A stretch of 64,000 bases of DNA from Collinsella sp. An2 (GCF_002160065.1 NZ_NFJW01000003.1:62001-126000), one strand, 5' to 3'. Shown: positions 33,221 through 43,124, numbered from the stretch's first letter. Notes: generated by a model not told the origin, from the sequence alone. Numbers and translations are program-made.

Positions 33221-35784
33221 GGTGGGTGGAAAGCCTTTCGGCGCGTCTGCGCGGCAAGCGCAAGGCGCTGCTGCTCGCCGTGGCGCTGCTGGTTCCGGCT
33301 GCGCTTGCGCTCGTCGTGTGCGGCGCCGTCGCCCCGGCCTTTGACGGGGCCGAGGAGGTTCCCGTTGCGCTCGTGAACCTCGACCAAGGGGCAACCGATA
33401 CCGACGGCCACGACGTGGAAGCAGGCGACGACCTGGTCGACGACCTGCTTTCGACCCCGACCCTCGCGTGTAACGAGGTTGACGAGGACGCCGCTCGTGC
33501 GGGCCTTGATGACGGGACCTACGCGCTGGCCCTCGTGATTCCCGAAGACTATTCCCAGAAGGTTGTGAGCCTGAGGTCCGACGACCCCCAAAAGGCCACG
33601 ATTGAGCTGGTCTCGGCGCAAAGCGAGAACGTGCTTGCCACGCGCGTGGGGGCCTCTACGCTTCGCCAGGTCCAGTCCCGCCTGCGAGCCGATCTGGGCG
33701 AGGACTATCTGCTTTCCGTGCTCAATGACGTGCGTGGGCAGGCGAGCAGGCTCACGTTGACCGCGGACGGCTCGGTCATGCTCGATGCGGGCTACGATGC
33801 GCTCTCCCAGGGAGCCGATGCGCTGGCAGATGGCTTGGGACAGATCGCATCTGCCTCCGGCCAGCTCGACGACGGCCTGGATCAAATCGCCACCGGCGTC
33901 GATGCCGCGGGCACCGGTGCCGCCGCGCTCGGCCAGAGCATGGGTGAGGTGCAGCAGCAGTTGGCAGAGCCGCTCGCGCAGGGTGCCGAGGCCGCCGCAG
34001 CGGGTCTCGACACGGTCGCCTCGACGACGTCCTCGCTCGGTGCCGGGGTGCAACAGGTTGCCTCTGCGCTGCAGGGCGTGTCCGATACGCTGGACGAGAC
34101 CCTCGGGTCGGCCATGCGCATGGGGTCTGCGGCCACCGCCCTCGGGCAGCAGTCCGCGACGCTCTCCTCCGCCCTCGACGATACCCAGGGCGCCCTCGAT
34201 GACGCGAAGGCGGCGCTCGCCGATGCGTCGGGCGTTCGCGATGCCGCCGATGCCGTCTCTGGCGTGCGCGACGGCGCCGCGGGGCTTGCCGGGGTCCTGT
34301 CGTCCGACGCCGTCGAGTCTCCGGGCATCGCCCAGCGCCTCAAGGCCTTGGACGAGCAGGAGGATGGCCTCGTGGCAGAGCTGCGTGCCGTTGCGGCCGA
34401 TGACACCCTGACCTCGGAAGAGCGGTCGGCGCGTCTCGAGGACATTGACGCGCGCATGCTCGCGCTCTCCGACGAGCGCTCCCACCTTGCGGACGATCTC
34501 AACGCGGCCTCCGCTCAGGCGAGCTCGCTTGCCGATGCTGCCACGGGCGCGGCCGAGGCGATTACCGCCGCCGGCGGGTCTTCAGACCAGCTGGATGCCG
34601 CCTCAGAGCGCCTGGAAGCGTCCTCGGCCTCGGCGCTCAATGCGCTGGGAAACGTTGCAAATACCGCAGGTACCCTTACCGACGATGCTGCGAGCGTCGC
34701 ACGCGGCGTTCTGACGGCTCGCTCGACGCTTTCGGGCGTGACCGCTTCTTCGGGAGAGCAGGTACCCGGTCTTGTCTCGTCGCTCGAGTCGATGGGCCAG
34801 GGCGTGGGTGCTCTGGGGACCCAGCTTTCCTCCGACGGCGCGCTCGGCTCCGGTCTTTCGGGCATAGCCACGGGAACGAGGGCGCTCGGCTCGACGCTTT
34901 CGGCGTTTGCCACGGCAACCGATCAGCTTGCGACTGGCAACACGACGCTTGCTGCAGCGCTGCGCGGCGTTGCCGGGGGAACGTCGGGCATGGCGAGCGG
35001 TCTTGACGCCATGGCGAGCGCCGCGGGCCAGCTGGGAGATGGCGTGGGTCAGCTAAAAGACGCCTCCAAGCAGGTCAACGACAGCATGTCGGCTGCAGCC
35101 GATGCGCTGTCGGACGTCTCGGGGGATCCGTCCGACACGGCCGATGCGGTTGCCCGGCCCGTTTCGATCTCTGCGAGCACGACGGCTTCGGCGACGGCAT
35201 CCCTGTCGCTTGCGCCTACGGCCATGGTCGCGGCACTGTGGCTGGGCGCACTTCTTGGCTCGCTTCTGCTGCCCGCGTTTGACATGCGTGCCGTGGCGGC
35301 GGGCTGCGGGCTTCTTGGCCTTGCGTCGTGCGCCGTCCCGTACCTGCTGCTCGGCGTGGTCGAAGGCGCCGTGGGCACCGTCGCGCTGGCGCTTTTGGGG
35401 GCGGATGCGACCCGGCTGCTTCCCGCATGCGGCCTCATGGTTGCCGGCGGCGTGGTGTTCGCCCTGATTTCGCAGGCGCTTCGTCTTGCCTTCGAGCGCG
35501 CGTCGGTTGGCGTGTCGGCAGCATTGCTGGCGGTCCAGACGGTCTGCGCGGGCGGTGTTTTGCCGGCGGCGATGGTGACGGGCGTCTTCCAGGCCCTCGG
35601 TGCCGTCCTGCCCGTGCCGCTGCTGTCGCAAGCGGTTCGCAGTGTGCTTGCCGGATCCGACCGCGGTGTGGCTGCGGCGTTCATATCGCTGGCTGTATGG
35701 GTGCTCGTAGCCGCGGCGTGCTCGTGCGTCATGGTGACGGCCCGGCGCATCGTCCGTCCGGAGCGGGCGTTCCGTCGCGCCTAG
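33217..35784 (+). CDS. YhgE/Pip-domain membrane protein
   Basis: This 855-residue protein has one N-terminal helix (about 18-40), the YhgE/Pip N-terminal domain (EVPVALVNLDQGATDTDGHDV, then ALVIPEDYSQKVV), and a very long Ala/Gly/Ser/Asp-rich helical region (about 190-620) with coiled-coil or tape-measure character. A C-terminal block of five or six membrane helices starts near residue 665. Relatives include the phage infection protein and EsaA-like secretion components. Its ATG overlaps the stop of the degenerate ABC-like gene. The pair may be a complete transporter in which the ATPase-like subunit has become regulatory. Confidence 0.85.
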   Translation: MRWVESLSARLRGKRKALLLAVALLVPAALALVVCGAVAPAFDGAEEVPVALVNLDQGATDTDGHDVEAGDDLVDDLLSTPTLACNEVDEDAARAGLDDGTYALALVIPEDYSQKVVSLRSDDPQKATIELVSAQSENVLATRVGASTLRQVQSRLRADLGEDYLLSVLNDVRGQASRLTLTADGSVMLDAGYDALSQGADALADGLGQIASASGQLDDGLDQIATGVDAAGTGAAALGQSMGEVQQQLAEPLAQGAEAAAAGLDTVASTTSSLGAGVQQVASALQGVSDTLDETLGSAMRMGSAATALGQQSATLSSALDDTQGALDDAKAALADASGVRDAADAVSGVRDGAAGLAGVLSSDAVESPGIAQRLKALDEQEDGLVAELRAVAADDTLTSEERSARLEDIDARMLALSDERSHLADDLNAASAQASSLADAATGAAEAITAAGGSSDQLDAASERLEASSASALNALGNVANTAGTLTDDAASVARGVLTARSTLSGVTASSGEQVPGLVSSLESMGQGVGALGTQLSSDGALGSGLSGIATGTRALGSTLSAFATATDQLATGNTTLAAALRGVAGGTSGMASGLDAMASAAGQLGDGVGQLKDASKQVNDSMSAAADALSDVSGDPSDTADAVARPVSISASTTASATASLSLAPTAMVAALWLGALLGSLLLPAFDMRAVAAGCGLLGLASCAVPYLLLGVVEGAVGTVALALLGADATRLLPACGLMVAGGVVFALISQALRLAFERASVGVSAALLAVQTVCAGGVLPAAMVTGVFQALGAVLPVPLLSQAVRSVLAGSDRGVAAAFISLAVWVLVAAACSCVMVTARRIVRPERAFRRA

Positions 35785-35874
35785 CCCGGCTGCCCTCGCG
35801 ATGTGCATCTTGGGCAGAGTCGTCAATCGGCTATGAGCCTTCATGTGCGGAGGTACAATAGCCAGATACGTTCA

Positions 35875-35903
35875 GCCCGGCGGAATGGTAACGGCCGCCG
35901 GGC
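35875..35903 (+). promoter_or_regulatory. GC-rich hairpin in the metK leader
   Basis: GCCCGGCGG (35875-35883) pairs with CCGCCGGGC (35895-35903), 25 bases before the metK ATG. TACAAT at 35854-35859 is a possible -10, placing the hairpin in the 5' leader. No SAM riboswitch fold was recognised. Confidence 0.4.
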
Positions 35904-35928
35904 GTCTTGATGATGGGAGTTATTGTTT

Positions 35929-37215
35929 ATGACAGACCAAGTTCGTTCCACCGTATCGGAGGGGGCCGGCCGCTCCTTCCTGTTCACCTCGGAGTCTGTG
36001 ACCGAGGGACATCCCGACAAGATCGCCGATCAGATCTCGGACGCTGTGCTTGATGCGATCATCGCCAAAGAGGCGCAGCTTGAGGCGATGGGCTATGTGG
36101 ACGCCGACGGCGTTCCCGCCAAGCTTGAAAACGTGCGCTGTGCCTGCGAGACCATGCTCACCACCGGCATGGTGGTCATCTCGGGCGAGATTCGCACCCA
36201 GGCCTACGTCGATATCCAGGAAATCGCCCGCGGCGTCATCACGCGCATCGGCTACGACCGCGCCAAGTACGGGTTCGATGGAACCACCTGCGGCGTCATC
36301 AATATGATTCACGGCCAGAGCCCCGACATTGCCCAGGGCGTCGACGAGAGCTTCGACGTCCAGGCGGGCACCACGGCAGACCCGCTTGATCTTATCGGTG
36401 CGGGTGACCAGGGCATGATGTTCGGCTATGCGACGGACGAGACGTCCGCTTTCATGCCTATGCCGCACTACCTGGCAAGCCGTCTTGCCGAGCGCCTGGC
36501 GCAGGTGCGCCACGACGGCACCGTCCCGTATCTGCGTCCGGACGGCAAGACGCAGGTCACGGTGCGCTACGAGGGGGATCGTCCAGTCGGCGTGGAGACG
36601 ATCGTGATCTCCACCCAGCATGCCCCCGAGATCGAGGACATGGGCATCATCAAGGCCGACATGCTGGAGCACGTGATCGCCCCCGTCATGGCGGCGGAGG
36701 GCATCTCCTGGCAGGATGCCCAGGTTTACGTGAATCCCACGGGGCGCTTCGTCGTGGGCGGCCCCATGGGCGACACGGGTCTTACCGGCCGTAAGATCAT
36801 CGTCGACACCTACGGCGGCATGGGCCGTCATGGCGGCGGCGCCTTCAGCGGCAAGGACTGCACGAAGGTCGACCGCTCGGCCGCCTATGCAGCGCGCTGG
36901 GTTGCCAAGAACGTCGTGGCCGCCGGCCTGGCGCACCGCTGCGAGGTGCAGCTTGCCTATGCCATCGGCGTCGCGCATCCGCTTTCCATCATGGTCGATA
37001 CCTTTGGCACTGAGACCGTGCCGAGAGAACGGATTGAGCAGGCTGTTCGCACCGTCTTCGACCTGCGCCCGGGTGCCATCATCCGCGATTTGGACCTGCG
37101 CCGTCCGATTTACGAGAAGACGGCGGCCTACGGCCACTTTGGTCGCAACGACCCGGACTTCACCTGGGAGCGTCTCGACCGCGTGGACGAGCTTCTGGCG
37201 GCTTGCAAGCAGTAG
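35929..37215 (+). CDS. metK: S-adenosylmethionine synthetase
   Basis: This 428-residue enzyme makes S-adenosylmethionine from Met and ATP. Motifs are [21 protein letters not shown] (about 18-38), [16 protein letters not shown] (the ATP-binding hexapeptide region), and [27 protein letters not shown] at 35916-35919 gives nine-base spacing to ATG 35929; the TTG at 35923 is too close to it. Length is slightly above the usual 380-400, due to small insertions. It starts the housekeeping block metK-priA-def-fmt-rsmB. Confidence 0.96.
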   Translation: MTDQVRSTVSEGAGRSFLFTSESVTEGHPDKIADQISDAVLDAIIAKEAQLEAMGYVDADGVPAKLENVRCACETMLTTGMVVISGEIRTQAYVDIQEIARGVITRIGYDRAKYGFDGTTCGVINMIHGQSPDIAQGVDESFDVQAGTTADPLDLIGAGDQGMMFGYATDETSAFMPMPHYLASRLAERLAQVRHDGTVPYLRPDGKTQVTVRYEGDRPVGVETIVISTQHAPEIEDMGIIKADMLEHVIAPVMAAEGISWQDAQVYVNPTGRFVVGGPMGDTGLTGRKIIVDTYGGMGRHGGGAFSGKDCTKVDRSAAYAARWVAKNVVAAGLAHRCEVQLAYAIGVAHPLSIMVDTFGTETVPRERIEQAVRTVFDLRPGAIIRDLDLRRPIYEKTAAYGHFGRNDPDFTWERLDRVDELLAACKQ

Positions 37216-37250
37216 CTGCAAGCGTGTTGTAGGGTATAGAGCGATACGAC

Positions 37251-37278
37251 GGGGCGCCTGCGGGCGCCCCTTGCTGCG
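37251..37278 (+). terminator. Hairpin between metK and priA
   Basis: GGGGCGCC and GGCGCCCC pair around a TGCG loop (37251-37270), followed by TTGCTGCG. The T-tract is poor, so read-through into priA is likely. Confidence 0.6.
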
Positions 37279-37290
37279 AGAGGGGGGCAT

Positions 37291-39693
37291 ATGGCGGAAG
37301 GGTCGACACAGGCCGCTGCCGGCTTCGCGTCGGTGGTGTTGGACATACCGGCCCGAGCTCTCAATGAGCCGTTCGCCTATGCAGTGCCGGCAGAGCTTTC
37401 CAGCAGCGTGCGTGTGGGCGCCACCGTGCTCGTCTCCTTCTCGCATCGCATGGCTGCCGGCTATGTGATCGCTGTGGCGCCCGAGCTTGCGCGCCTCGAG
37501 GGCGCCGAGGGCGTCGACCCCGCTCGCGTGAAGCCGCTGCTCGATGTCCTTGCGGCTCCGGCATTCTCAGAGCGCTCGGTCGAGGTCGCTCGCTGGCTTT
37601 CGCAGACCTATGTGGCTCCGCTTTCCGAGTGCCTGCGCCTGTTTCTTCCCCCGGGACATACGCCGCGCGTGCGCAAGCAGCCGGACGGAAGCTATGCCAT
37701 CGACCGGGCGCCGGTGCAGGAGGTTCATCAGCGAGTCGTCTCGCTGACGGAGGAGGGGCGTTCCTTTGAGCCCGCCGAGCGCGCCGTCCGCCAGCGCCAG
37801 CTGCTACAGGCGCTCGCCTGCGGCCCGGTGACGACTAGTGAGCTCAATGCCCTGTACGGCAGCATGTCGTCGACGATCAAGACGCTCGAGCGGCGCGGGG
37901 TGGTCGCGGTCGAAGAGCGGCGTGCCTGGCGCGGATGCGACGCGTCGACGACCCTTTCATCGGCCGATGCGTCGGCGCCCAAGCGTCTTACCGACGGTCA
38001 GCGTTCGGCGCTTGAGGCAATCGAGCGTGCACGCGTGGCCGCGCGCGGTGACGTCGTGGTCGTAGACGGGGTGACGGGTTCTGGAAAGACCGAGGTCTAT
38101 CTCGCTGCAATCGAACACGTACTTGCCGAGGGGCGTTCGGCCTGTGTGCTCGTGCCAGAGATCTCGCTGACCGCCCAGACCGTCGGGCGGTTTCGCTCCC
38201 GCTTTGGCGATGCGGTTGCGATCTTTCATTCGCGGCTGTCGGCGGGGGAGCGCCTTGACCAGTGGGACATGGTGCGCGCGGGAGTTGCGCGCGTGGTGGT
38301 GGGTGCGCGTTCGGCCCTGTTCTGCCCGTTCCAGGACCTGGGCCTCATCGTAATCGACGAGGAGCATGAGCACACCTACAAGCAGGGGCAGAGCCCGCGC
38401 TACCACGCCCGCGAGCTTGCGGCCCACATGGCGCGGACCTATGGCTGCCCGCTGGTTCTGGGCTCGGCGACTCCGAGCTTCGAGTCCCTGGCGCGCTGCA
38501 AGGCGGGTTCGTTTGACGGTGTGTCGTGGACGCGCGTCGAGATGCCCGAGCGTCCGGCGGGCGCACAGCTTCCACGGATCGTGGTGGCCGACCTCAGGCG
38601 CGAGTTCGCCGGGGGGAGTCGCTCGATATTCTCAAAGCCGCTCTACGACGGGCTGATGCGTGTGGTCGAGCGCCGTGAAAAGGCGGTGTTGCTTCACAAC
38701 CGCCGTGGGTTCGCCCCCTTTCTCATGTGCCGCGAGTGCGGATGCGTTCCCACCTGCGAGCACTGCTCGACGGCGCTTACGTACCACGAGCGGACGCATA
38801 CCCTTGAGTGCCATACCTGCGGCGCGGTGCATCACGTTCGCCCGTATCCAGCGCCTGGCTCGGCCTGTCCTCGCTGCGGAAGCCGCTACCTCGCCAAGAT
38901 GGGCATGGGAACCCAGCAGGTCGAGGACGCGGTGCGCTCGCTGGTGCCCGACGACGTCGCCGTGATTCGCATGGATGCCGATTCGACCAAGACGAAGGGC
39001 GCGCACCAGAAGCTGCTCGAGGAGTTCGACGCGGCCGATTGCGCCGTGCTTCTGGGCACGCAGATGATCGCGAAGGGCCTCGACTTTCCCGAGGTCACGC
39101 TCGTGGGCGTCGTCATGGCGGACTACTCGCTCAAGATGCCCGACTTCCGCGCTTCGGAGCGTGCGTATGACCTGCTCGAACAGGTGGCGGGCCGCGCCGG
39201 CCGAGGCGACCGGCCGGGCGAGGTCGTCATCCAGACCTACCTACCCGACGATCCGGTGATTCGCGCCGTCGCGGCACACGATCGCTCGCTGTTTGTGGGA
39301 CAGGACCTGTCCCAGCGCGAGGCCTTGGGGTATCCGCCCTTTGTGCGGCTGGTAAACGTGGTCTGCCGGGGAAGGGACCGCGCCGTCACGAGTCGCTACA
39401 CCGAGGCGTTCGCAGCCGAGGTTCGCCGGCTTGCGAGCGTCTCGGCGGCTCAGGGGAGAGGCTGTGTGACGGCGGCTGGCAGCATCGCCGGCGACCCGAC
39501 GACGGCCCCTGTCGTCTTGGGACCCACGACGTGCGTTATCGAGCGCGCCAAGGACCGGTATCGCTTCCATTTCATGGTCAAGTGCCCGGTGTCCTTCCGC
39601 ATCTCAGAGGTCATCTCCGAGGCGCTCGAGCGCGTCGGCACGAGGCATGACGTTGCCGTGAGCGTCGATGTGGATGCCTACGACTTGATGTAG
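37291..39693 (+). CDS. priA: Primosomal protein N' (replication restart helicase)
   Basis: This 800-residue superfamily 2 helicase restarts stalled forks. It has an N-terminal DNA-binding domain (ASVVLDIPARALNEPFAYAVP), Walker A VTGSGKTEVYL (near 264), the DEEH box in IVIDEEHEHTYKQGQSPRYHARE and the zinc-binding cysteines CRECG, CEHC, CHTCG and CPRCG (about 480-530). The C-terminal helicase motifs include LLGTQMIAKGLDFP and EQVAGRAGRGDRPG. ATG 37291 has a strong AGAGGGGGG upstream. It is usually followed by def/fmt in this block, but here an alpha-galactosidase gene intervenes. Confidence 0.95.
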   Translation: MAEGSTQAAAGFASVVLDIPARALNEPFAYAVPAELSSSVRVGATVLVSFSHRMAAGYVIAVAPELARLEGAEGVDPARVKPLLDVLAAPAFSERSVEVARWLSQTYVAPLSECLRLFLPPGHTPRVRKQPDGSYAIDRAPVQEVHQRVVSLTEEGRSFEPAERAVRQRQLLQALACGPVTTSELNALYGSMSSTIKTLERRGVVAVEERRAWRGCDASTTLSSADASAPKRLTDGQRSALEAIERARVAARGDVVVVDGVTGSGKTEVYLAAIEHVLAEGRSACVLVPEISLTAQTVGRFRSRFGDAVAIFHSRLSAGERLDQWDMVRAGVARVVVGARSALFCPFQDLGLIVIDEEHEHTYKQGQSPRYHARELAAHMARTYGCPLVLGSATPSFESLARCKAGSFDGVSWTRVEMPERPAGAQLPRIVVADLRREFAGGSRSIFSKPLYDGLMRVVERREKAVLLHNRRGFAPFLMCRECGCVPTCEHCSTALTYHERTHTLECHTCGAVHHVRPYPAPGSACPRCGSRYLAKMGMGTQQVEDAVRSLVPDDVAVIRMDADSTKTKGAHQKLLEEFDAADCAVLLGTQMIAKGLDFPEVTLVGVVMADYSLKMPDFRASERAYDLLEQVAGRAGRGDRPGEVVIQTYLPDDPVIRAVAAHDRSLFVGQDLSQREALGYPPFVRLVNVVCRGRDRAVTSRYTEAFAAEVRRLASVSAAQGRGCVTAAGSIAGDPTTAPVVLGPTTCVIERAKDRYRFHFMVKCPVSFRISEVISEALERVGTRHDVAVSVDVDAYDLM

Positions 39694-39750
39694 TGGCACG
39701 TTTGCCGGCACCTTTGACGGGCGCCCTCAGGCATCGCCGTGCCCGTCATC

Positions 39751-39785
39751 GGAGCGGTTGCGGTAAGCTATCCGCTCCCGTTTTT
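39751..39785 (+). terminator. Rho-independent terminator after priA
   Basis: GGAGCGG (39751-39757) pairs with CCGCTCC (39772-39778), with additional pairing inside the loop, followed by CGTTTTT. Confidence 0.8.
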
Positions 39786-40033
39786 GCGACGCTCTGCTTG
39801 GAATCGGTGCTCACGGTTGCTGTTCGGCACCCGAAAACGACCGTTCGTCGAATTGCGCCGCCGATGCGGAGGCTCGTGGACGAGACGTTTCTCCTTATGT
39901 GCCAGCAGAAATAGAATCTGCATATACAACATACCGCTAAGAGAAGAAATCATCATAAAACTGACATGCTACCATCGCATCAGATATACAAGGCGAAGGG
40001 CTTTCGCCTGCCGTCTCAGCGAGGAGGATCAGC
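39786..40033 (+). promoter_or_regulatory. Leader and promoter region of the alpha-galactosidase gene
   Basis: This stretch changes from GC-rich to AT-rich at about 39890-39980, where ATAGAATCTGCATATACAACAT gives several possible -10 elements (TATACA). No gene is supported. GAGGAGGA at about 40020-40027 is the ribosome-binding site. No clear sugar-repressor palindrome was identified. Confidence 0.4.
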
Positions 40034-42316
40034 ATGGTAGAACATGAGTGCAAGCGCGACGGTGCCGTTCCGTTGGACGATGCCTCGACAACTGAAGTAA
40101 CGCTGCAGGATTGCAGGTTCACACCCATTGTGGTCAACCAGCAGGACGCGACGTTTACCCTTCATACCCTCCATACCGCCTATCAGATGTGCGTCGATCG
40201 CTACGGGTATCTGATTCATCTCTACTATGGCCCTCGCACCGAGGGCACCATGAACTACGTGCTCAACTTTTGTGACCGAGGACAGGCGTCTCAGCCCGAG
40301 CGTGTCAATGACCGCACTTACTCGCTCGATTCGCTGCCGCAGGAGTTTTCCTTCCAGGGCATGGGCGATCTGCGAAATCCCATGTTTGTGGTTCGTGAGG
40401 CAACGACGGGCGCCTATGGGTGCGACCTGCAGTATCGCGGCTACGAGGTGATAGACGGCAAGTATGGACTGCCCGGGCTGCCCGCTGTTTACAGCGACGA
40501 TGCCAAAGATATGGCGCAGACGCTCAAGGTCATCCTCCACGACGAGCGGCTCGATATGGATGTCGAGCTGCTCTACGGCGTCATGCCCACCTACGATGTG
40601 ATCACGCGTGCGGTCCGCGTGGTGAATAAGGGGGGCGCCACGATCGAGGTCAAGCGTCTTCATACGGCAAGCATCGACTTCATGCATGGCGACTTCGACG
40701 TTATGACCTTCTTTGGACGTCACGGCATGGAGCGTATGCCGACGCGGGCGCGCATAGAACACGGTTCGTTTTCCATCATGAGCCGCCGTGGAGAGTCCTC
40801 TCATCAATACAACCCCTTTATGATCGTGTGCGACTACGACGCCACCGAGAGCGCGGGGCAGGCATGGTCTATGAGCTTCGTCTACAGCGGAAACTTCTAT
40901 GCCGCCGTTGAAAAGGATCAGTTCGATCAGGTGCGTATGCAGATGGGTCTGAACGACGAGCTGTTCAGTTACCCCGTCGCGCCCGGAGAGGCGTTTGTGG
41001 GGCCTGAGGTCATCATGACGTACTCGAACGAGGGGCTGGGGCTCTTGTCTCAGAACCTGCACCGCGTGATTCGCCAGCGCGTATGCCGCGGGTACTGGCG
41101 CGATCGGGTGCGCCCCGTGCTCATCAATAGCTGGGAGGCATCCTATTTCGACTTTACGGGGGACTCCTTGGTGGAGCTCGCCAAGAAGGCTAAGGAATGC
41201 GGCATCGAGCTGCTTGTGATGGACGACGGTTGGTTTGGTCATCGAGATGATGACATGAGCTCTCTGGGTGACTGGTATCCCAATAAGAAGAAGCTCGGGG
41301 GCACGGTGGCCGAGCTTGCGAAGCGCGTGAACGATGTCGGGCTGGAGTTTGGCATTTGGTATGAGCCCGAGATGATCAGCGAAGACTCCGACCTGTATCG
41401 GGCGCACCCCGACTGGGCCCTTACCGTGCCCGGCAAGCCCAAGGTGCTTGGGCGGCACCAGCTCGTTTTGGACATGAGCCGCAAAGAGGTTCGGGACAAC
41501 ATCTTCCAGCAGATGTGCGGTGTGCTCGATGATGCCAATGTGGCCTATCTCAAGTGGGATTGCAACCGCAGCCTCATCGACATTTATTCCCGGGACACGA
41601 GCGACCAGGGGCGGGTGCTCTACGACTACGTTCTGGGGCTGTATGACCTCCTGGAGCGCGTGCACGAGCGCTATCCCGAGATGCTCATCGAGGGATGCGC
41701 GGGCGGCGGCGGCCGCTTTGATGCAGGTATGCTCTATTACACACCACAGATTTGGACGAGTGACACCACGGACGCCATCAACCGTCTGACCATCCAGGCG
41801 GGCACGTCGTTTGGCTATCCAACGTCCACTATGGGCTGCCATGTGTCCGAGGTCCCGAATGCTATCACGCGGCGAAGCACGCCCCTCTTCACGCGTGGCA
41901 CGGTTGCCATGATGGGCGGCGGATTTGGGTACGAGCTCGATATCACGAAGCTGCCCGACGAGGAGATAGATCTTATCAAGCAGCAGGTTGGCGCCTATCA
42001 CGAGACGGCCGAGCTTGTGATGAACGGCCGCTTCTACCGGCTTGTCCCACCCGAGACCAATCGGTTGAGTGCGTGGGAGTTTGTGGCCGACGATGGTTCA
42101 GAGGCCCTGGTGTCAGCCGTCATCATCGACGTCCATGGCTATGGTGTGGCGAGCTACGTCGTGCCGCGTGGGCTCACTCCCGACTCCTCGTACGTGTGCA
42201 AGGAGACCGGTGTCATCTATCCGTCCAACGCGCTTATGAGCGTGGGCTTCCCCTTGGCGCCGATCGTTGTGCCCTATGAAAGCTATCAGTTCCATTTTAA
42301 GCGGGTCGAGGCATAG
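40034..42316 (+). CDS. Alpha-galactosidase, GH36
   Basis: This 760-residue glycoside hydrolase of the clan GH-D removes terminal alpha-galactose from raffinose-type sugars. The catalytic region has WEASYFDF, MDDGWFG, the nucleophile in YLKWDCNRS (Asp near residue 510) and the acid/base in QIWTSDTTDA (Asp near 577), with GCAGGGGRFD between. It has no signal peptide, so it acts in the cytoplasm. The start ATG at 40034 has GAGGAGGATCAGC in front. There is no neighbouring sugar transporter, and it splits the priA-def housekeeping block, which suggests insertion. Confidence 0.93.
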   Translation: MVEHECKRDGAVPLDDASTTEVTLQDCRFTPIVVNQQDATFTLHTLHTAYQMCVDRYGYLIHLYYGPRTEGTMNYVLNFCDRGQASQPERVNDRTYSLDSLPQEFSFQGMGDLRNPMFVVREATTGAYGCDLQYRGYEVIDGKYGLPGLPAVYSDDAKDMAQTLKVILHDERLDMDVELLYGVMPTYDVITRAVRVVNKGGATIEVKRLHTASIDFMHGDFDVMTFFGRHGMERMPTRARIEHGSFSIMSRRGESSHQYNPFMIVCDYDATESAGQAWSMSFVYSGNFYAAVEKDQFDQVRMQMGLNDELFSYPVAPGEAFVGPEVIMTYSNEGLGLLSQNLHRVIRQRVCRGYWRDRVRPVLINSWEASYFDFTGDSLVELAKKAKECGIELLVMDDGWFGHRDDDMSSLGDWYPNKKKLGGTVAELAKRVNDVGLEFGIWYEPEMISEDSDLYRAHPDWALTVPGKPKVLGRHQLVLDMSRKEVRDNIFQQMCGVLDDANVAYLKWDCNRSLIDIYSRDTSDQGRVLYDYVLGLYDLLERVHERYPEMLIEGCAGGGGRFDAGMLYYTPQIWTSDTTDAINRLTIQAGTSFGYPTSTMGCHVSEVPNAITRRSTPLFTRGTVAMMGGGFGYELDITKLPDEEIDLIKQQVGAYHETAELVMNGRFYRLVPPETNRLSAWEFVADDGSEALVSAVIIDVHGYGVASYVVPRGLTPDSSYVCKETGVIYPSNALMSVGFPLAPIVVPYESYQFHFKRVEA

Positions 42317-42406
42317 CGCTTGAGTCCTGGGGGATTTGCTGTTAGCCGGTTTCAGCCGGCAGCCGTCTATCTCGTGGGGTACCATATTCTTCAGACTTCT
42401 ATGGGG

Positions 42407-42440
42407 GTCGGGGCGGTAAGCTGCCGCCCCGACTTCCTTC
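42407..42440 (+). terminator. Terminator-like hairpin after the alpha-galactosidase gene
   Basis: GTCGGGGCGG (42407-42416) pairs perfectly with CCGCCCCGAC (42424-42433) around a TAAGCTG loop and is followed by TTCCTTC. Confidence 0.65.
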
Positions 42441-42481
42441 ACATGACCAATAGGTCGCTTGTGACCTAGAGAGGATATGCC

Positions 42482-43018
42482 ATGGAGATGAACGGCATCG
42501 TGCTGTCGCCCGACCCTCGGCTGCGACAGGAATGCGAGCCCATCAAGGAGATCACCCCGCAGATCGAGGAGCTCGTCGACCGCATGAAGGACGAGATGTT
42601 CGAAAACGGCGGCTGCGGCCTTGCGGCCCCGCAGGTGGGTGAGCTCATCCAGCTCGTGATCATCGACGTGGACTATACGTCGCACGACGACTACGATCCC
42701 TACGTTCTCATCAACCCCACGATTGTCGATCAGTCGGACACCACCCGTCCCTTCAGCGAGGGATGCCTGTCAATTCCTGGCATCAACTGCGAGATCAGCC
42801 GTCCCGACCACGTGGTGGTCGAGGCGTACGACCTCGATGCCAACCTCATGCGTTACGAGGCCTCGGGTGACCTCATGTGCGTGTGCCTGCAGCACGAGAT
42901 TGACCATCTGCACGGCATCACGATGTTCGAGCGCCTGGAGCCCCAGCAGCGTGTGCACGCCATGCGCGAGTACCAGGAGGCGCTCGCCCGTGGGGCCAAG
43001 CCGGGCGATACCGACTAG
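42482..43018 (+). CDS. def: Peptide deformylase
   Basis: This 178-residue iron/zinc enzyme removes the formyl group from nascent proteins. All three motifs are intact: GCGLAAPQVG (about 39), EGCLSIPG (about 97) and QHEIDHLHG (about 138) with the metal ligands Cys and two His. Length is normal. It lies directly before fmt, whose product puts the formyl group on. The 25 bases covering its last codons recur, mutated, in the intergenic region behind it. Confidence 0.95.
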   Translation: MEMNGIVLSPDPRLRQECEPIKEITPQIEELVDRMKDEMFENGGCGLAAPQVGELIQLVIIDVDYTSHDDYDPYVLINPTIVDQSDTTRPFSEGCLSIPGINCEISRPDHVVVEAYDLDANLMRYEASGDLMCVCLQHEIDHLHGITMFERLEPQQRVHAMREYQEALARGAKPGDTD

Positions 43019-43090
43019 GGTTTGAGCCTGAGCCAGGCAATTCGGCCAGAATCCTGCCAGCGAGAGCCTAAGCCTGGCGATACCGATCAG
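42994..43090 (+). repeat. Partial duplication of the def 3' end
   Basis: The end of def (42994-43018, GGCCAAGCCGGGCGATACCG..) recurs in altered form at 43066-43090 (GCCTAAGCCTGGCGATACCG..). A third, shorter relative, GCCTAAGCCGGGTGCC, follows at 43094. CAGCGAG precedes the second and third copies. Confidence 0.6.
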
Positions 43091-43100
43091 CGAGCCTAAG

Positions 43101-43124
43101 CCGGGTGCCTTGCGCCCGGTTTGC
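43101..43124 (+). terminator. Short hairpin between def and fmt
   Basis: CCGGG and CCCGG with inner GC pairs (43101-43119) are followed by TTTGCCGTTTG. It is probably a weak terminator or attenuator. Confidence 0.45.

Noticed and set aside
35785-35928. Possible SAM riboswitch before metK
   Set aside because: Only one GC-rich hairpin is visible. The conserved core of known SAM riboswitches could not be recognised.
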